This document shows positions 8,576 through 17,397 of a stretch of DNA of 64,000 nucleotides, piece by piece. The notes below the pieces were generated by a model. It saw only the letters and a program-made list of their open reading frames with translations. It was not told the origin of the DNA and made no database searches. The DNA lies in the NCBI RefSeq assembly GCF_050750585.1, contig NZ_JBOJLM010000005.1:186001-250000 (forward strand), in the 5' to 3' direction. The stretch is from Salinimicrobium sp050750585. Its GTDB lineage: Bacteria; Bacteroidota; Bacteroidia; Flavobacteriales; Flavobacteriaceae. The translations under genes were made by a program, and so were the position numbers. Position 1 is the first letter of the stretch; each line of letters begins with the position of its first letter.

Positions 8576-9397
8576 CTATTTAAAAGAAGTTACTCCGTAT
8601 TTTTGGGCCTCAGCTTTAGCCTGGGGAGCCCATTGTTCTATGTTGTTAATCCGGGTTTGAGGATTAGGGTGTGTACTAAGAAACTCTGGCTGTGACTGCC
8701 CTCCACTTTCCTGCGCCATTCTTCTCCACAGGTTAGCAGCCTCAGCCGGATCGTAACCTGCAATAGCCATAAGCGTTAAACCAATCCTGTCTGCTTCACT
8801 TTCATGGCTTCGGCTAAAAGGCAACATTCCGCCAAGGTTGGTACCAAGACCATAAGCCTGCGCAATAATTTGTTGGGTACTTTCACTCTTACCTCCAACT
8901 GCAGCTCCTACAACTGCGCCTCCCACCTGTTGCAACTGGGCTGCACTCATTCGTTGTGCCCCGTGATTTGCCACGGCGTGAGCCACCTCGTGCGCCATAA
9001 TAGCTGCAACTCCGGTTTCGTTTTTGGCAATAGGCATGATACCAGTATAAAAGGCGATCTTACCACCAGGCATGGCCCAGGCATTTACCTGGTCATCTTT
9101 AATTAAGGAATATTCCCAATCGTAACCCTCAAGATACCCCTGATAGCCGTTGGCATTAAGATATCTCTCGGCTGCAACAGCAATTTTTCTTCCTACATTT
9201 TCGATCATTCTTGCTTCCGAAGTATTTTTAACCACCTCACTCTGCGCCAGGACTTCGTTATACTGCTGGAAAGAAGCCGGGAAGATCTGCGAGTTAGAAA
9301 CAAAATTCAGGTTTCTTTCACCGGTAAAAGGGTTCGTTTTACATCCTGCCAACAGGAGTAAAAAACTAGCCACTATAGTTATTTGTCTCAATTTCAT
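8576..9397 (-). CDS. M48 family metallopeptidase lipoprotein
   Basis: Zinc-dependent periplasmic protease of the M48 (HtpX/BepA/LoiP-like) family, probably involved in envelope protein quality control. Starting at the Met at 9397 gives 273 residues with a lipoprotein signal peptide whose lipobox is LLAGC, so it should be anchored to a membrane. The zinc site is HEVAH, with the third ligand expected in the ESEADRIG helix near residue 200. A Gly/Ala-rich segment AVVGAAVGG lies between them. An earlier in-frame Met (9442) would bury the signal peptide and is rejected. Confidence 0.92.
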   Translation of the reverse strand: MKLRQITIVASFLLLLAGCKTNPFTGERNLNFVSNSQIFPASFQQYNEVLAQSEVVKNTSEARMIENVGRKIAVAAERYLNANGYQGYLEGYDWEYSLIKDDQVNAWAMPGGKIAFYTGIMPIAKNETGVAAIMAHEVAHAVANHGAQRMSAAQLQQVGGAVVGAAVGGKSESTQQIIAQAYGLGTNLGGMLPFSRSHESEADRIGLTLMAIAGYDPAEAANLWRRMAQESGGQSQPEFLSTHPNPQTRINNIEQWAPQAKAEAQKYGVTSFK

Positions 9398-9550
9398 GAT
9401 AGTTTTATTTTTGTTAAAGTTAATAAATCGAACCGGCTCCACTTGAAGCTTTAAATTAGGTTTAACAAAATACCTGCCAATCTTGAAAAGGCGCTGTACA
9501 GCTTGCCCCGTAAAGATTCATATTCGTACCTTGCACACTTTCTCCCTTTT

Positions 9551-10420
9551 ATGACACAACAAAAAAAAGATCAAACTCCTGTGCAGAGGCTCCTGGTTCC
9601 CTCCTATATTTTGGCCACAGGAAAAATACTTACCACCCTTTCTCCTTTTTTGGCCAGTAGGTTTGCGGCCCGGCTTTTTCTAACCCCTTTCAGGTACAAA
9701 CTTCCGGAACGGGAAAAGAAAATGGACAGAGAAAGTAAGCAGGAAAAGTTAGTCCTTCCTCATTTTCAACGGGAAATTGTAGTTTACCAATACGGCGAAT
9801 CTTCCCGCAAAATACTGCTTTCTCACGGCTGGAGCGGCCGCGGCACCCAACTCGCTGTAATGGCCGAAGCACTTTTAAAAGCAGGCTTTGCAGTGGTGAG
9901 TTTTGATGCCCCGGCACACGGGAAAGCATCGGGAAAAATGAGCATGATGCCTCACTTTATAGAGGCTATTGAAGTCCTTGAAAAAAAATACGGACCTTTT
10001 GAAGCGGTTATTGGACATTCCCTGGGTGGTATGGCGTCTCTAAAGGCAGTTTCAAATGGCTTACCTGTTAAAAAACTGGTCATTATAGGTACAGCGAACA
10101 GCATTACGCACATCACCCGCGAGTTCGCCCGTAACATGAAGATGAATAACAAAGTAGCAGACAAAATGAAAAGCTATTTTGACAGGAAGTTTGATGAGGA
10201 TATGGATAAACTCTCGGGTGCAGTTTCTGCGGAAGGAGTCAAAATCCCCACCCTGGTTATTCACGATGAAGACGATGTGGATGTGAACATCAGTTCGGCT
10301 TATGATATTCATGAAAAGCTCGAAAACAGTGAGCTCATGACCACCAAAGGACTGGGCCACCGTCGCATATTAGGTAATTCAGATGTAATTAAGAAAATTG
10401 TTGATTTTCTTTCGGTATAG
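9551..10420 (+). CDS. Alpha/beta hydrolase
   Basis: A 289-residue alpha/beta-hydrolase-fold protein. The nucleophile elbow is GHSLGG, the oxyanion region is LLSHGWSGRG, and the C-terminal GLGHRRIL supplies the catalytic His; DDVDV before it is the likely acid region. The substrate is not predictable. A TTG further upstream (9503) is possible, but the ATG at 9551 is preferred: a promoter-like pair, CTTG at 9502-9505 and TACCTTGC at 9527-9534, lies just in front of it. No signal peptide; a hydrophobic N-terminal stretch may associate with the membrane. Confidence 0.82.
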   Translation: MTQQKKDQTPVQRLLVPSYILATGKILTTLSPFLASRFAARLFLTPFRYKLPEREKKMDRESKQEKLVLPHFQREIVVYQYGESSRKILLSHGWSGRGTQLAVMAEALLKAGFAVVSFDAPAHGKASGKMSMMPHFIEAIEVLEKKYGPFEAVIGHSLGGMASLKAVSNGLPVKKLVIIGTANSITHITREFARNMKMNNKVADKMKSYFDRKFDEDMDKLSGAVSAEGVKIPTLVIHDEDDVDVNISSAYDIHEKLENSELMTTKGLGHRRILGNSDVIKKIVDFLSV

Positions 10421-10448
10421 TTCTTGTATCTTCAGTAGTAAATAAACT

Positions 10449-10931
10449 ATGAAGCTTACAATCTCTATTATAATTTTAGTTTTTAGCCTTGGCTGTAACT
10501 CAAATGCGCAAGAGGTCAAAAACAAAAAAACCTATCCTGTTTCCAAAACTGAAGCTCAGTGGAAATCGGAATTAACTGCAGCAGAATTTCAGGTGCTTCG
10601 GAAAAAAGGAACCGAAAGGGCCTTTTCCAGCAAACTCAACCGTATCGAAGAACCCGGAACCTTCGTTTGTGCCGCCTGTGGTAACGAATTGTATAAAACC
10701 CGCCACAAATTTGAAAGCGGAACCGGATGGCCAAGTTTTGACCGCCCTGTAGATGAAACAAATGTAGACTACAGGCCCGACAGGACGGGAGGCTTCAGCG
10801 CTTTAGAAGTACTGTGCGCCAATTGCGGCGGACACCTGGGCCACGTCTTCAATGACGGCCCCAGAAATACTACCGGAAAAAGACATTGTATTAATGGGGT
10901 AGCCATGGATTTTATTCCGAAGAAAAAATAG
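10449..10931 (+). CDS. msrB: Peptide-methionine (R)-S-oxide reductase, exported form
   Basis: Reduces methionine-R-sulfoxide in oxidised proteins. 160 residues: an N-terminal hydrophobic export signal ending around LGCNSNAQ (possible lipoprotein), then the MsrB fold with two zinc CxxC pairs (CAACG and CANCG), the family core GHLGHVF, and the catalytic Cys in RHCINGVAMDF. The signal suggests it works in the periplasm. It stands in front of a second msrB that has no signal, so one serves the envelope and one the cytoplasm. Confidence 0.94.
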   Translation: MKLTISIIILVFSLGCNSNAQEVKNKKTYPVSKTEAQWKSELTAAEFQVLRKKGTERAFSSKLNRIEEPGTFVCAACGNELYKTRHKFESGTGWPSFDRPVDETNVDYRPDRTGGFSALEVLCANCGGHLGHVFNDGPRNTTGKRHCINGVAMDFIPKKK

Positions 10932-11004
10932 CAGGAATAAGTTTACCAATTGTTTAAGAATGCCAACACCCCCTAATTTTTATATTTAGACAAAACAAAA
11001 TTAT

Positions 11005-11412
11005 ATGATCAAGAAATATCCCATAGAACGCTCAGAAGCCGAATGGCGAAAGCAACTTTCAGAAGAACAATATAGAGTACTGCGAGAAAAAGGCACAGAA
11101 GCGCCTCATTCAGGAAAATATAACATGCACTTTCAGGAAGGAGCTTATTGCTGTGCTGCCTGTGACGCCAAACTTTTTAAGAGCGGTCAAAAATTTGAAA
11201 GCAATTGTGGCTGGCCAAGTTTTGATGAAGCTATAGATGGCGCCATAGAATATGTGCAGGACAGGAGCTTTGGCATGATTAGAACAGAGATCCTTTGTTC
11301 TAACTGCGGCAGCCACCTGGGCCACGTTTTTGACGATGGTCCCACCGACACCGGCCAGCGCTACTGCGTAAATTCGGCCAGTATAGAATTTGAATCTCAA
11401 TCTAAATCCTAA
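11005..11412 (+). CDS. msrB: Peptide-methionine (R)-S-oxide reductase, cytosolic form
   Basis: 135 residues, no export signal, so a cytoplasmic methionine-R-sulfoxide reductase. The same zinc CxxC pairs (CAACD, CSNCG), the core GHLGHVFDDGP and the catalytic Cys in RYCVNSASIEF are present. It is clearly homologous to the gene 73 bp upstream but well diverged, so this is an old paralogous pair and not a recent duplication. It is followed after 5 bp by a small lipoprotein gene that is probably cotranscribed. Confidence 0.95.
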   Translation: MIKKYPIERSEAEWRKQLSEEQYRVLREKGTEAPHSGKYNMHFQEGAYCCAACDAKLFKSGQKFESNCGWPSFDEAIDGAIEYVQDRSFGMIRTEILCSNCGSHLGHVFDDGPTDTGQRYCVNSASIEFESQSKS

Positions 11413-11417
11413 TAATC

Positions 11418-11930
11418 ATGAAAAAAATATTCCTTTTATTCGCATTTGCCACCTTTAGTCTTACCTCCTGCTCCGACGACGGAGAAGTTGGACCACAAGG
11501 CCCTCCGGGAGAACCGGGAGTCAATATCATGGGACAGACTTTTGGAGACCTGACTGCCAGAAATTTCACTTTTGACAGTGACTTCAATTTATACAACCAC
11601 TTCTTCCAGATTCCCGCCGATGTCGAGATTTATGAGTCTGATGCTATTTTAGCTTACAGGCTTGAAGTTATAGACAACGTGGAGACATGGAGCTTGCTTC
11701 CAAAAACATATTTTCTGGAAGACGGAAGGATTATCCAGTACTCCTTTAACCACACAGACGAAGATGTGGAGGTATTGATCACCGGAAATTTTGATCTCGA
11801 AACTTTAAGCGTAGATTACCTTCAAAATCAATATTTCAAGTTTGTGGTTGTGCCATCAGAATTTATTGATGAAATGAGCATTGATATATCAAATCACGAT
11901 GCGGTAATGCAGGCGCTGGACATCAGATAA
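11418..11930 (+). CDS. Small lipoprotein with a collagen-like triplet stretch
   Basis: 170 residues. The signal peptide ends in the lipobox LTSC, and the mature N-terminus carries a short run of Gly-X-Y triplets (GPQGPPGEPG) before a predicted beta-rich domain. This arrangement, lipoprotein Cys plus a mini-collagen linker plus a compact domain, recurs in Flavobacteria, but I know no assigned function. The gene begins 5 bp behind the second msrB, and a strong terminator follows, so it ends that transcription unit. Confidence 0.75.
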   Translation: MKKIFLLFAFATFSLTSCSDDGEVGPQGPPGEPGVNIMGQTFGDLTARNFTFDSDFNLYNHFFQIPADVEIYESDAILAYRLEVIDNVETWSLLPKTYFLEDGRIIQYSFNHTDEDVEVLITGNFDLETLSVDYLQNQYFKFVVVPSEFIDEMSIDISNHDAVMQALDIR

Positions 11931-11950
11931 TAAATAATTGATAGATAGAT

Positions 11951-11988
11951 AAAAAATCCTTTTTCCTTCAGGGGAAGAAGGATTTTTT
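11951..11988 (+). terminator. Intrinsic terminator of the msrB unit
   Basis: Stem AAAAAATCCTT with AAGGATTTTTT around a short C/T-rich loop, ending in a T run; 20 bp behind the lipoprotein gene. Confidence 0.8.
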
Positions 11989-12103
11989 GGTTAGGGTCTA
12001 AAAAAGGCATTTTTGGAAGGATTTCCGGAAATCATATACTTTCGGTTTAAGGTTAATTTCCGTAAATTCGCTGTCTTAAATTCAGTTACATAAAATTCCG
12101 AAT

Positions 12104-13495
12104 ATGAGTAAATACGACGTTATAGTTTTAGGAAGTGGTCCTGGAGGCTACGTGACTGCCATTCGTGCATCACAATTAGGATTCAAGACGGCTGTTATAG
12201 AAAAAGAAAATCTTGGAGGCGTTTGTCTTAACTGGGGGTGTATTCCTACCAAAGCACTTCTTAAAAGTGCCCAGGTCTTTGAATATCTCAACCATGCAGG
12301 AGACTACGGATTAAAAGTAGAAAAAGCCGAAAAAGATTTTGGTGCTGTTATCAAACGTAGCCGAAATGTGGCCGATGGAATGAGCAAAGGAGTGCAGTTC
12401 CTGATGAAGAAAAATAAAATCGATGTTATTGACGGATTCGGAAAATTGAAATCTGGCAAAAAGATCGAAGTTACCGATAAGAACGATAAGAAAACCGAAT
12501 ATTCTGCAGATCATATTATCATCGCTACAGGAGCACGTTCAAGAGAACTGCCAAACCTTCCGCAAGATGGTAAGAAAGTGATTGGTTACCGCCAGGCAAT
12601 GAGCCTTGAGAAGCAGCCAAAATCTATGATCGTGGTAGGATCGGGCGCTATTGGAGTGGAGTTCGCGCACTTCTACAAAACTATGGGTACAGAAGTTACT
12701 ATTGTTGAGTTCCTTCCTAACCTGGTGCCGCTTGAAGATGAGGAAATCTCAAAACAATTTGAGCGCAGCTTCAAAAAAGCCGGAATAAAAGTAATGACCA
12801 GCTCTTCTGTAGAGAGTGTTGATACCTCGGGAGACCTTGTAAAAGCACAGGTTAAAACTAAAAAAGGTATGGAAACCCTTGAGGCCGAAGTTGTACTTTC
12901 AGCCGTGGGTATCAAATCTAACCTTGAAAACATCGGGCTTGAAGAATTAGGTATCAAAACTGACAGGGATAAGATCCTTGTTAACGATTTCTACGAGACC
13001 AACGTGAAGGGAATCTATGCTATTGGAGATGTAGTTGCAGGCCCTGCACTAGCTCACGTGGCTTCTGCGGAAGGAATTACCTGTGTTGAGAAGATCAAGG
13101 GAATGCATGTTGAGCCTATTGACTACGGAAATATTCCCGGATGTACTTATGCTACCCCTGAAATAGCTTCAGTAGGTATGACCGAAAAGCAAGCTAAAGA
13201 GGCCGGTTATGAGCTGAAGGTTGGGAAATTCCCATTCTCTGCTTCCGGAAAAGCAAAAGCTGCAGGAACTCCTGATGGATTTGTAAAAGTGATCTTTGAT
13301 GCCAAATACGGCGAATGGTTAGGCTGCCATATGATTGGTGCCGGCGTTACCGATATGATCGCTGAAGCTGTTCTTGGAAGAAAACTTGAGACCACAGGTC
13401 ACGAGGTGCTAAAAGCTATTCACCCTCACCCAACTATGAGCGAAGCAGTTATGGAAGCTGTGGCTGATGCTTATGGGGAAGTGATACACCTTTAA
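12104..13495 (+). CDS. lpd: Dihydrolipoyl dehydrogenase (E3)
   Basis: FAD-dependent E3 subunit of the 2-oxo-acid dehydrogenase complexes and the glycine cleavage system, reoxidising dihydrolipoamide with NAD+. 463 residues; FAD site GSGPGG (10-15), redox-active disulfide Cys41-Cys46 in GGVCLNWGCIPTKALL, NAD-binding GSGAIGVEF in the middle and the dimer-interface catalytic HPHPTMSE near the C-terminus. It stands alone, not beside E1/E2 genes, as is common in Flavobacteriaceae. Identification is secure at family level. Confidence 0.96.
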   Translation: MSKYDVIVLGSGPGGYVTAIRASQLGFKTAVIEKENLGGVCLNWGCIPTKALLKSAQVFEYLNHAGDYGLKVEKAEKDFGAVIKRSRNVADGMSKGVQFLMKKNKIDVIDGFGKLKSGKKIEVTDKNDKKTEYSADHIIIATGARSRELPNLPQDGKKVIGYRQAMSLEKQPKSMIVVGSGAIGVEFAHFYKTMGTEVTIVEFLPNLVPLEDEEISKQFERSFKKAGIKVMTSSSVESVDTSGDLVKAQVKTKKGMETLEAEVVLSAVGIKSNLENIGLEELGIKTDRDKILVNDFYETNVKGIYAIGDVVAGPALAHVASAEGITCVEKIKGMHVEPIDYGNIPGCTYATPEIASVGMTEKQAKEAGYELKVGKFPFSASGKAKAAGTPDGFVKVIFDAKYGEWLGCHMIGAGVTDMIAEAVLGRKLETTGHEVLKAIHPHPTMSEAVMEAVADAYGEVIHL

Positions 13496-13546
13496 GAAGG
13501 TATATTGGATAATGTATAATGTGGGGCGGGTAATTCAGTTCCACTG

Positions 13547-13663
13547 AGTAAATTTCTCCGGGGCAAGCCCACGGAGCATTTTAGTGGAACACGTTTTCAA
13601 ACTTTACAACATTTACTAACGAGGCAAGCCTCGGGGTATTTACCCTCCTATGAATAAAAAAAC
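13547..13663 (+). repeat. 117-bp intergenic repeat, copy 1
   Basis: Repeats at 17829-17945 in the same orientation with one mismatch. It holds two strong hairpins of similar design: CTCCG-GGGC-AA-GCCC-A-CGGAG (13556-13576) and CGAGGC-AA-GCCTCG (13620-13633). It starts after the lpd gene and ends in an A run joined to a terminator hairpin. Confidence 0.85.
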
Positions 13664-13692
13664 CTCCGGAAAAATTTCCGGAGGTTTTTTCT
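13656..13692. terminator. Bidirectional terminator between lpd and the MoxR gene
   Basis: 12-bp stem AACCTCCGGAAA/TTTCCGGAGGTT flanked by an A run on the left and a T run on the right, suiting both converging genes. Confidence 0.85.
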
Positions 13693-13780
13693 TTTTTGGA
13701 ATTTGGAATTTGGTGCTTGGTGCTTAAAATTTCAATATCAAATATTCAATCTAAAATAATAAATCATTACTCCTTATTCC

Positions 13781-15253
13781 TTATTCATTCCTAAGTCCTT
13801 CAATATAGCTTCCATAAATATCTTTAAACTGTACTCCCCGTGCAAAACGGAATTTATTCAGTTTTTTGTATTCTACCAGTCCCCAAAGCACAAATTCCTT
13901 TAAGAAGTACCTATCTTCTTTTGATACATTGGGCTGATATTTATTTACCAGCTCTTCCAGTGCCGGTATAGAATCCAGCGCCTTTTTGTATTCATCATCG
14001 GGGGTTTCATCAAGAAGCTCAAATCCGCTTTCGGAGAAGAACCATTCCACAATTTCGGAATAAGGATCTTCAGCATCGGGCTTCTGCAGCTTTTCGATCT
14101 TTGGGAACAGTGTTGAAAACAGCGATTTTACAGCTTCCCCAATAAGCTCCTGGGCAACTACTGTACTTCCCTCCTGCTCTCCTTCATATACCAATTCAAT
14201 CTTTCCGGTTATAGCCGGGATAATCCCAAGAAAATCTCCCAACCGGAGAAGGGTCTTATTTTCGCCATTTTTGACACCTCTGTGCTCGGCTGTGCTCACC
14301 AGATTCTCAAAAGCCGTTATGCTAAGTCGTGCACTTATCCCGCTTCGGGAATCTACATATTCATGTTCTCGCGCCTCAAAGCTTATTTGTTCAAGGAGAT
14401 CTTTGGCAAGTTCAGGCACGTGAACCATTTCCATTTGCCCGGGCTCCAGCCTTGCTTCCTGTTGTGTGATCTTTTTCGCTGTTTTGACATCCATAGGATA
14501 ATGAGTGAGAATTTGCGATCCTATTCTGTCTTTTAGGGGCGTTACAATACTTCCGCGGTTGGTATAATCTTCAGGGTTTGCAGTGAATACAAATTGCATG
14601 TCTAAAGGCAACCTCAGCTTAAATCCGCGAATTTGAATATCTCCTTCCTGAAGAATATTGAATAGGGCCACCTGTATTCTCGCCTGTAGATCGGGCAGCT
14701 CATTGATCACAAAAATACTGCGGTTGGCACGCGGAATCATTCCGTAGTGAATTACGCGGTCATCGGCATAATTCAGTTTTAGATTGGCAGCTTTAATAGG
14801 GTCTACATCTCCAATAATATCGGCTACGGTCACATCGGGCGTGGCAAGTTTCTCGAAAAACCTGTCATTCCTGTGAATCCAGGAAATTGGCGTATCATCT
14901 CCCTGCTCTTCCAAAAGTTCGCGGGCGTAGCGCGAAATAGGCCTGAAAGGATCATCATTAATTTCTGAACCTTCAACTACAGGAATATACTCATCCAATA
15001 GGTTCACCATCATTCTTGCAAGGCGCGTCTTGGCCTGACCTCTTAACCCGAGAAAATTGATGTTGTGCTTTGAGAGGATTGCACGCTCTACCTCAGGAAT
15101 TACCGTGTGTTCATACCCGTGAATCCCTTCAAAAGCCGGTTCGTTGTTCTTTATTTTATTCAGCAGATTTTGCCTGAGTTCCTCTTTTATGCTTTTGCTT
15201 TTATAGCCATAGTCCTTTAATGCTCCAAAGGTGCTGAGCTTCTGTATATCCAT
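13781..15253 (-). CDS. MoxR/magnesium-chelatase-like AAA+ ATPase
   Basis: 490-residue AAA+ ATPase. The Walker A-type loop is GLRGQAKT (69-76), with Walker B near FVINELPDL and a sensor-1 region FVFTANPEDYTNRG. Such ATPases act as chaperones that remodel or load metal into a partner with a von Willebrand factor A domain, and the upstream neighbour (47 bp away) is exactly such a protein. It is often labelled magnesium chelatase, but nothing else for (bacterio)chlorophyll synthesis is nearby, so a general MoxR-vWA chaperone role is more likely. The C-terminal 120 residues are helical and specific to this subgroup. Confidence 0.85.
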   Translation of the reverse strand: MDIQKLSTFGALKDYGYKSKSIKEELRQNLLNKIKNNEPAFEGIHGYEHTVIPEVERAILSKHNINFLGLRGQAKTRLARMMVNLLDEYIPVVEGSEINDDPFRPISRYARELLEEQGDDTPISWIHRNDRFFEKLATPDVTVADIIGDVDPIKAANLKLNYADDRVIHYGMIPRANRSIFVINELPDLQARIQVALFNILQEGDIQIRGFKLRLPLDMQFVFTANPEDYTNRGSIVTPLKDRIGSQILTHYPMDVKTAKKITQQEARLEPGQMEMVHVPELAKDLLEQISFEAREHEYVDSRSGISARLSITAFENLVSTAEHRGVKNGENKTLLRLGDFLGIIPAITGKIELVYEGEQEGSTVVAQELIGEAVKSLFSTLFPKIEKLQKPDAEDPYSEIVEWFFSESGFELLDETPDDEYKKALDSIPALEELVNKYQPNVSKEDRYFLKEFVLWGLVEYKKLNKFRFARGVQFKDIYGSYIEGLRNE

Positions 15254-15300
15254 GTCCTGAAAATTTGTTTGAAAAAGGCCATTTTTAGGCCTTTAATATT

Positions 15301-16419
15301 TTAACCTTTAATTCTTTTCTTGCGGTTGGTCTCGTAATCTTCAAAGATCATTTCGCCGAGACCTTTAAGTCCGGTGAAGAATGCCTTCCCTTGATTTGCC
15401 TGTGTAAATTCCCTTACAAAACGCTCCAGGTAAGGATCTTGCGCTATCATAAAAGTGGTAATGGGAATATGCAGTTTACGCGCCTGGCTCGCGGCATTGT
15501 AGCATTTCTCGACAATGTATGGATCGAGCCCCACACTGTTTTGATAATATCCACCATCCCGCTCTTTCAAACAGCTGGGCTTACCATCTGTGATCATAAA
15601 GATCTGTTTGTTGGTGTTACGCTTGCGCCTAAGCAAATCCATAGCCAGTTCAAGCCCGGCTACTGTATTGGTATGATATGGGCCCACCTGCAAGTAAGGC
15701 AGGTCTCCTATAGAAATGCGCCAGGCGTCATTCCCAAAAACGAGAATATCAAGTGTATCTTTAGGATACCTGGTAGTGATGAGCTCGGCCAGGGCCATGG
15801 CGACTTTCTTCGCCGGGGTGATCCTGTCTTCGCCATAAAGTATCATACTGTGACTTATGTCTATCATAAGCACGGTACTCATCTGACTCTTATGATGGGT
15901 TTCTTCGACTACAAGATCGTCTTCGGTCATCCGGAAATCATCGGCGCCATGCTGAATCTGGGCATTTCGCAAAGATTCTGTCATGGAGATCTTATCGAGT
16001 GAATCTCCAAAATTATAATTTCTGAATTCTCCCGTGTGCTCATCGCCCAGCCCCAACTGCTTGGTGCTATGGTTTCCCGACCTACTTTTGCGCAGCTTTC
16101 CGAAGATTTGATTGAGCGCCTGCTGCCTTATAGCTCTTTCTGTCTTGGCTGTAATAGCCATTCCTCCACTACCCTCAATCTCCTCACGGATGTAACCTTT
16201 TTTCTTAAGGTCTTCTATAAAATCATCTATAGTGTACTGCTTATCGGTGAGTTTGTACTCGACATCCAGCTGCCTGAGCCATTCTATTGCCTCATCAAAA
16301 TCACCGGAAGTGTGGGTAATAAGCTCCTTGAAAATCTCAAACAGCTTGTCAAAAGGAGGAATATTTTCGGCTTCAAACCTTTTGAAGACAAATCCTTTTT
16401 TCACAATATTCCTTTCCAT
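15301..16419 (-). CDS. vWA-domain protein, partner of the MoxR ATPase
   Basis: 372 residues: a helical N-terminal half and a von Willebrand factor A domain with the metal-ion-dependent adhesion site DISHS (187-191), downstream Thr201 and the MITDGKPS segment. No signal peptide or membrane helix, so a cytoplasmic adaptor. It is the upstream partner of a MoxR-type ATPase in a two-gene unit; the pair resembles the MoxR-vWA modules that assemble or activate metal or redox enzymes. The target of this pair is not visible in the window. Confidence 0.85.
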   Translation of the reverse strand: MERNIVKKGFVFKRFEAENIPPFDKLFEIFKELITHTSGDFDEAIEWLRQLDVEYKLTDKQYTIDDFIEDLKKKGYIREEIEGSGGMAITAKTERAIRQQALNQIFGKLRKSRSGNHSTKQLGLGDEHTGEFRNYNFGDSLDKISMTESLRNAQIQHGADDFRMTEDDLVVEETHHKSQMSTVLMIDISHSMILYGEDRITPAKKVAMALAELITTRYPKDTLDILVFGNDAWRISIGDLPYLQVGPYHTNTVAGLELAMDLLRRKRNTNKQIFMITDGKPSCLKERDGGYYQNSVGLDPYIVEKCYNAASQARKLHIPITTFMIAQDPYLERFVREFTQANQGKAFFTGLKGLGEMIFEDYETNRKKRIKG

Positions 16420-16510
16420 GCCCTAATTTAATTGTTAGCACGAATATCTCATAAAAGTGGAGGATAAATTTGTGTTAATTAGATGGGAGATTTTAGATAT
16501 GAGATATTAG

Positions 16511-16559
16511 TAGTGAGTAGTGAGTAGTGAGTAGTGAGTAGTGAGTAGTGAGTAGTGAG
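16511..16559. repeat. Seven perfect tandem copies of the 7-mer TAGTGAG
   Basis: Seven uninterrupted units, 49 bp, in the spacer between the Dph6-like gene and the vWA gene. The array begins right after ...GAGATATTAG and is followed by CTTCAAAT words. Perfect identity of all units points to recent slippage expansion. Confidence 0.95.
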
Positions 16560-16614
16560 AAAAGAAACAAAAGATCTCATATCCAAGCACCAAATACCAA
16601 AATCTAATTCCTAA

Positions 16615-16678
16615 CTTTCAAATCTTCAAATCTTCAAATTAGCAAATCTTCAAATTGAAAAATTCAAATTTTCAAATC
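16615..16678. repeat. CTTCAAAT direct repeats
   Basis: At least four copies of CTTCAAAT or close variants in 64 bp, the same word that occurs at 318-352 and 568-600. It runs into the 3' end of the Dph6-like gene, whose last codons and stop are made of it. Confidence 0.7.
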
Positions 16679-17397
16679 GAAATCAGGTCGCAATAATAAA
16701 ATTTGGTGTCCCAGGTTTCCTTCTTTTCTTTAAAGCAATCATCTTCTTCATCTCCGGCGGAAGTAAAAAATTTCTCTACAATTTGCCCTTTTTGGAAGGT
16801 AACTGGTTTTGAAAATATGGGTCCGTCAAAAACGAAAGTGTGAAATTCCCCATTCTCCCCGGCAGGATCTACGCCTGAAGGTAAATCGGCAAGAAAACTT
16901 TCATCTACGATCCTTCCGCAGAAAGATCTATCCAAAACCTTTGCATTTACGCTCACGGTTATAGCTTTAAATCCGGCGGCGAGTATTTCCTTCATAAGGG
17001 CTGAAGTATCTTTTTTCCACAGCGGAAATACCCCTTCAATGTCCACTTTTTGAAGCTGCTGTTCCCGGTACTGTTTTAAATCTTCCAGGAAAATATCGCC
17101 AAAAATACTATAATTGAATCCGGCATTCTTCAGCTTCATCATTTCCTCTTCCATGATTTGATTGTAGGTTTTCATGGATACATTGCCTGCAAGCGGAAGA
17201 ACCTCCAGGGGAATACCTATACTTTGAACCTGCTTCAGCAATAAATCGCTTCGAAGGCCGTGCATAGAGATCCTGTCAACTTCAGAATTAACTGTGGTAA
17301 GCAACTTTTCTACGGAATATTCTTTCTCCTGCTGGGTGAGATAAAGTGCGAAGGCAGCATCTTTCCCCGAACTCCAGTTTATAAAGGCTTTTTTCAT
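16672..17397 (-). CDS. Diphthine-ammonia-ligase-like ATP pyrophosphatase (ATP_bind_4)
   Basis: 241 residues of the adenine-nucleotide alpha hydrolase superfamily. The PP-loop is INWSSGKDAA near the N-terminus (residues 6-15), followed by SMHGLRSDLLLKQ and a C-terminal ENGEFHTFVFDGP typical of the Dph6/MJ0570 family. In eukaryotes Dph6 amidates diphthine on EF2; bacteria lack diphthamide, so the substrate here is unknown. It overlaps aroQ by 4 bp (ATGA), so the two are translationally coupled. The final codons lie in a CTTCAAAT repeat, so the natural C-terminus may have been extended or cut by the repeat. Confidence 0.85.
   Translation of the reverse strand: MKKAFINWSSGKDAAFALYLTQQEKEYSVEKLLTTVNSEVDRISMHGLRSDLLLKQVQSIGIPLEVLPLAGNVSMKTYNQIMEEEMMKLKNAGFNYSIFGDIFLEDLKQYREQQLQKVDIEGVFPLWKKDTSALMKEILAAGFKAITVSVNAKVLDRSFCGRIVDESFLADLPSGVDPAGENGEFHTFVFDGPIFSKPVTFQKGQIVEKFFTSAGDEEDDCFKEKKETWDTKFYYCDLISI

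Noticed and set aside
15391..16002. 203-codon open frame antisense to the vWA gene
   Set aside because: The vWA protein on the other strand has a clear metal site and partner gene; this frame has no recognisable domain and no plausible start region.
13781..16419. Magnesium chelatase for chlorophyll synthesis
   Set aside because: MoxR-vWA pairs share the fold, but no other tetrapyrrole or photosynthesis gene is present.
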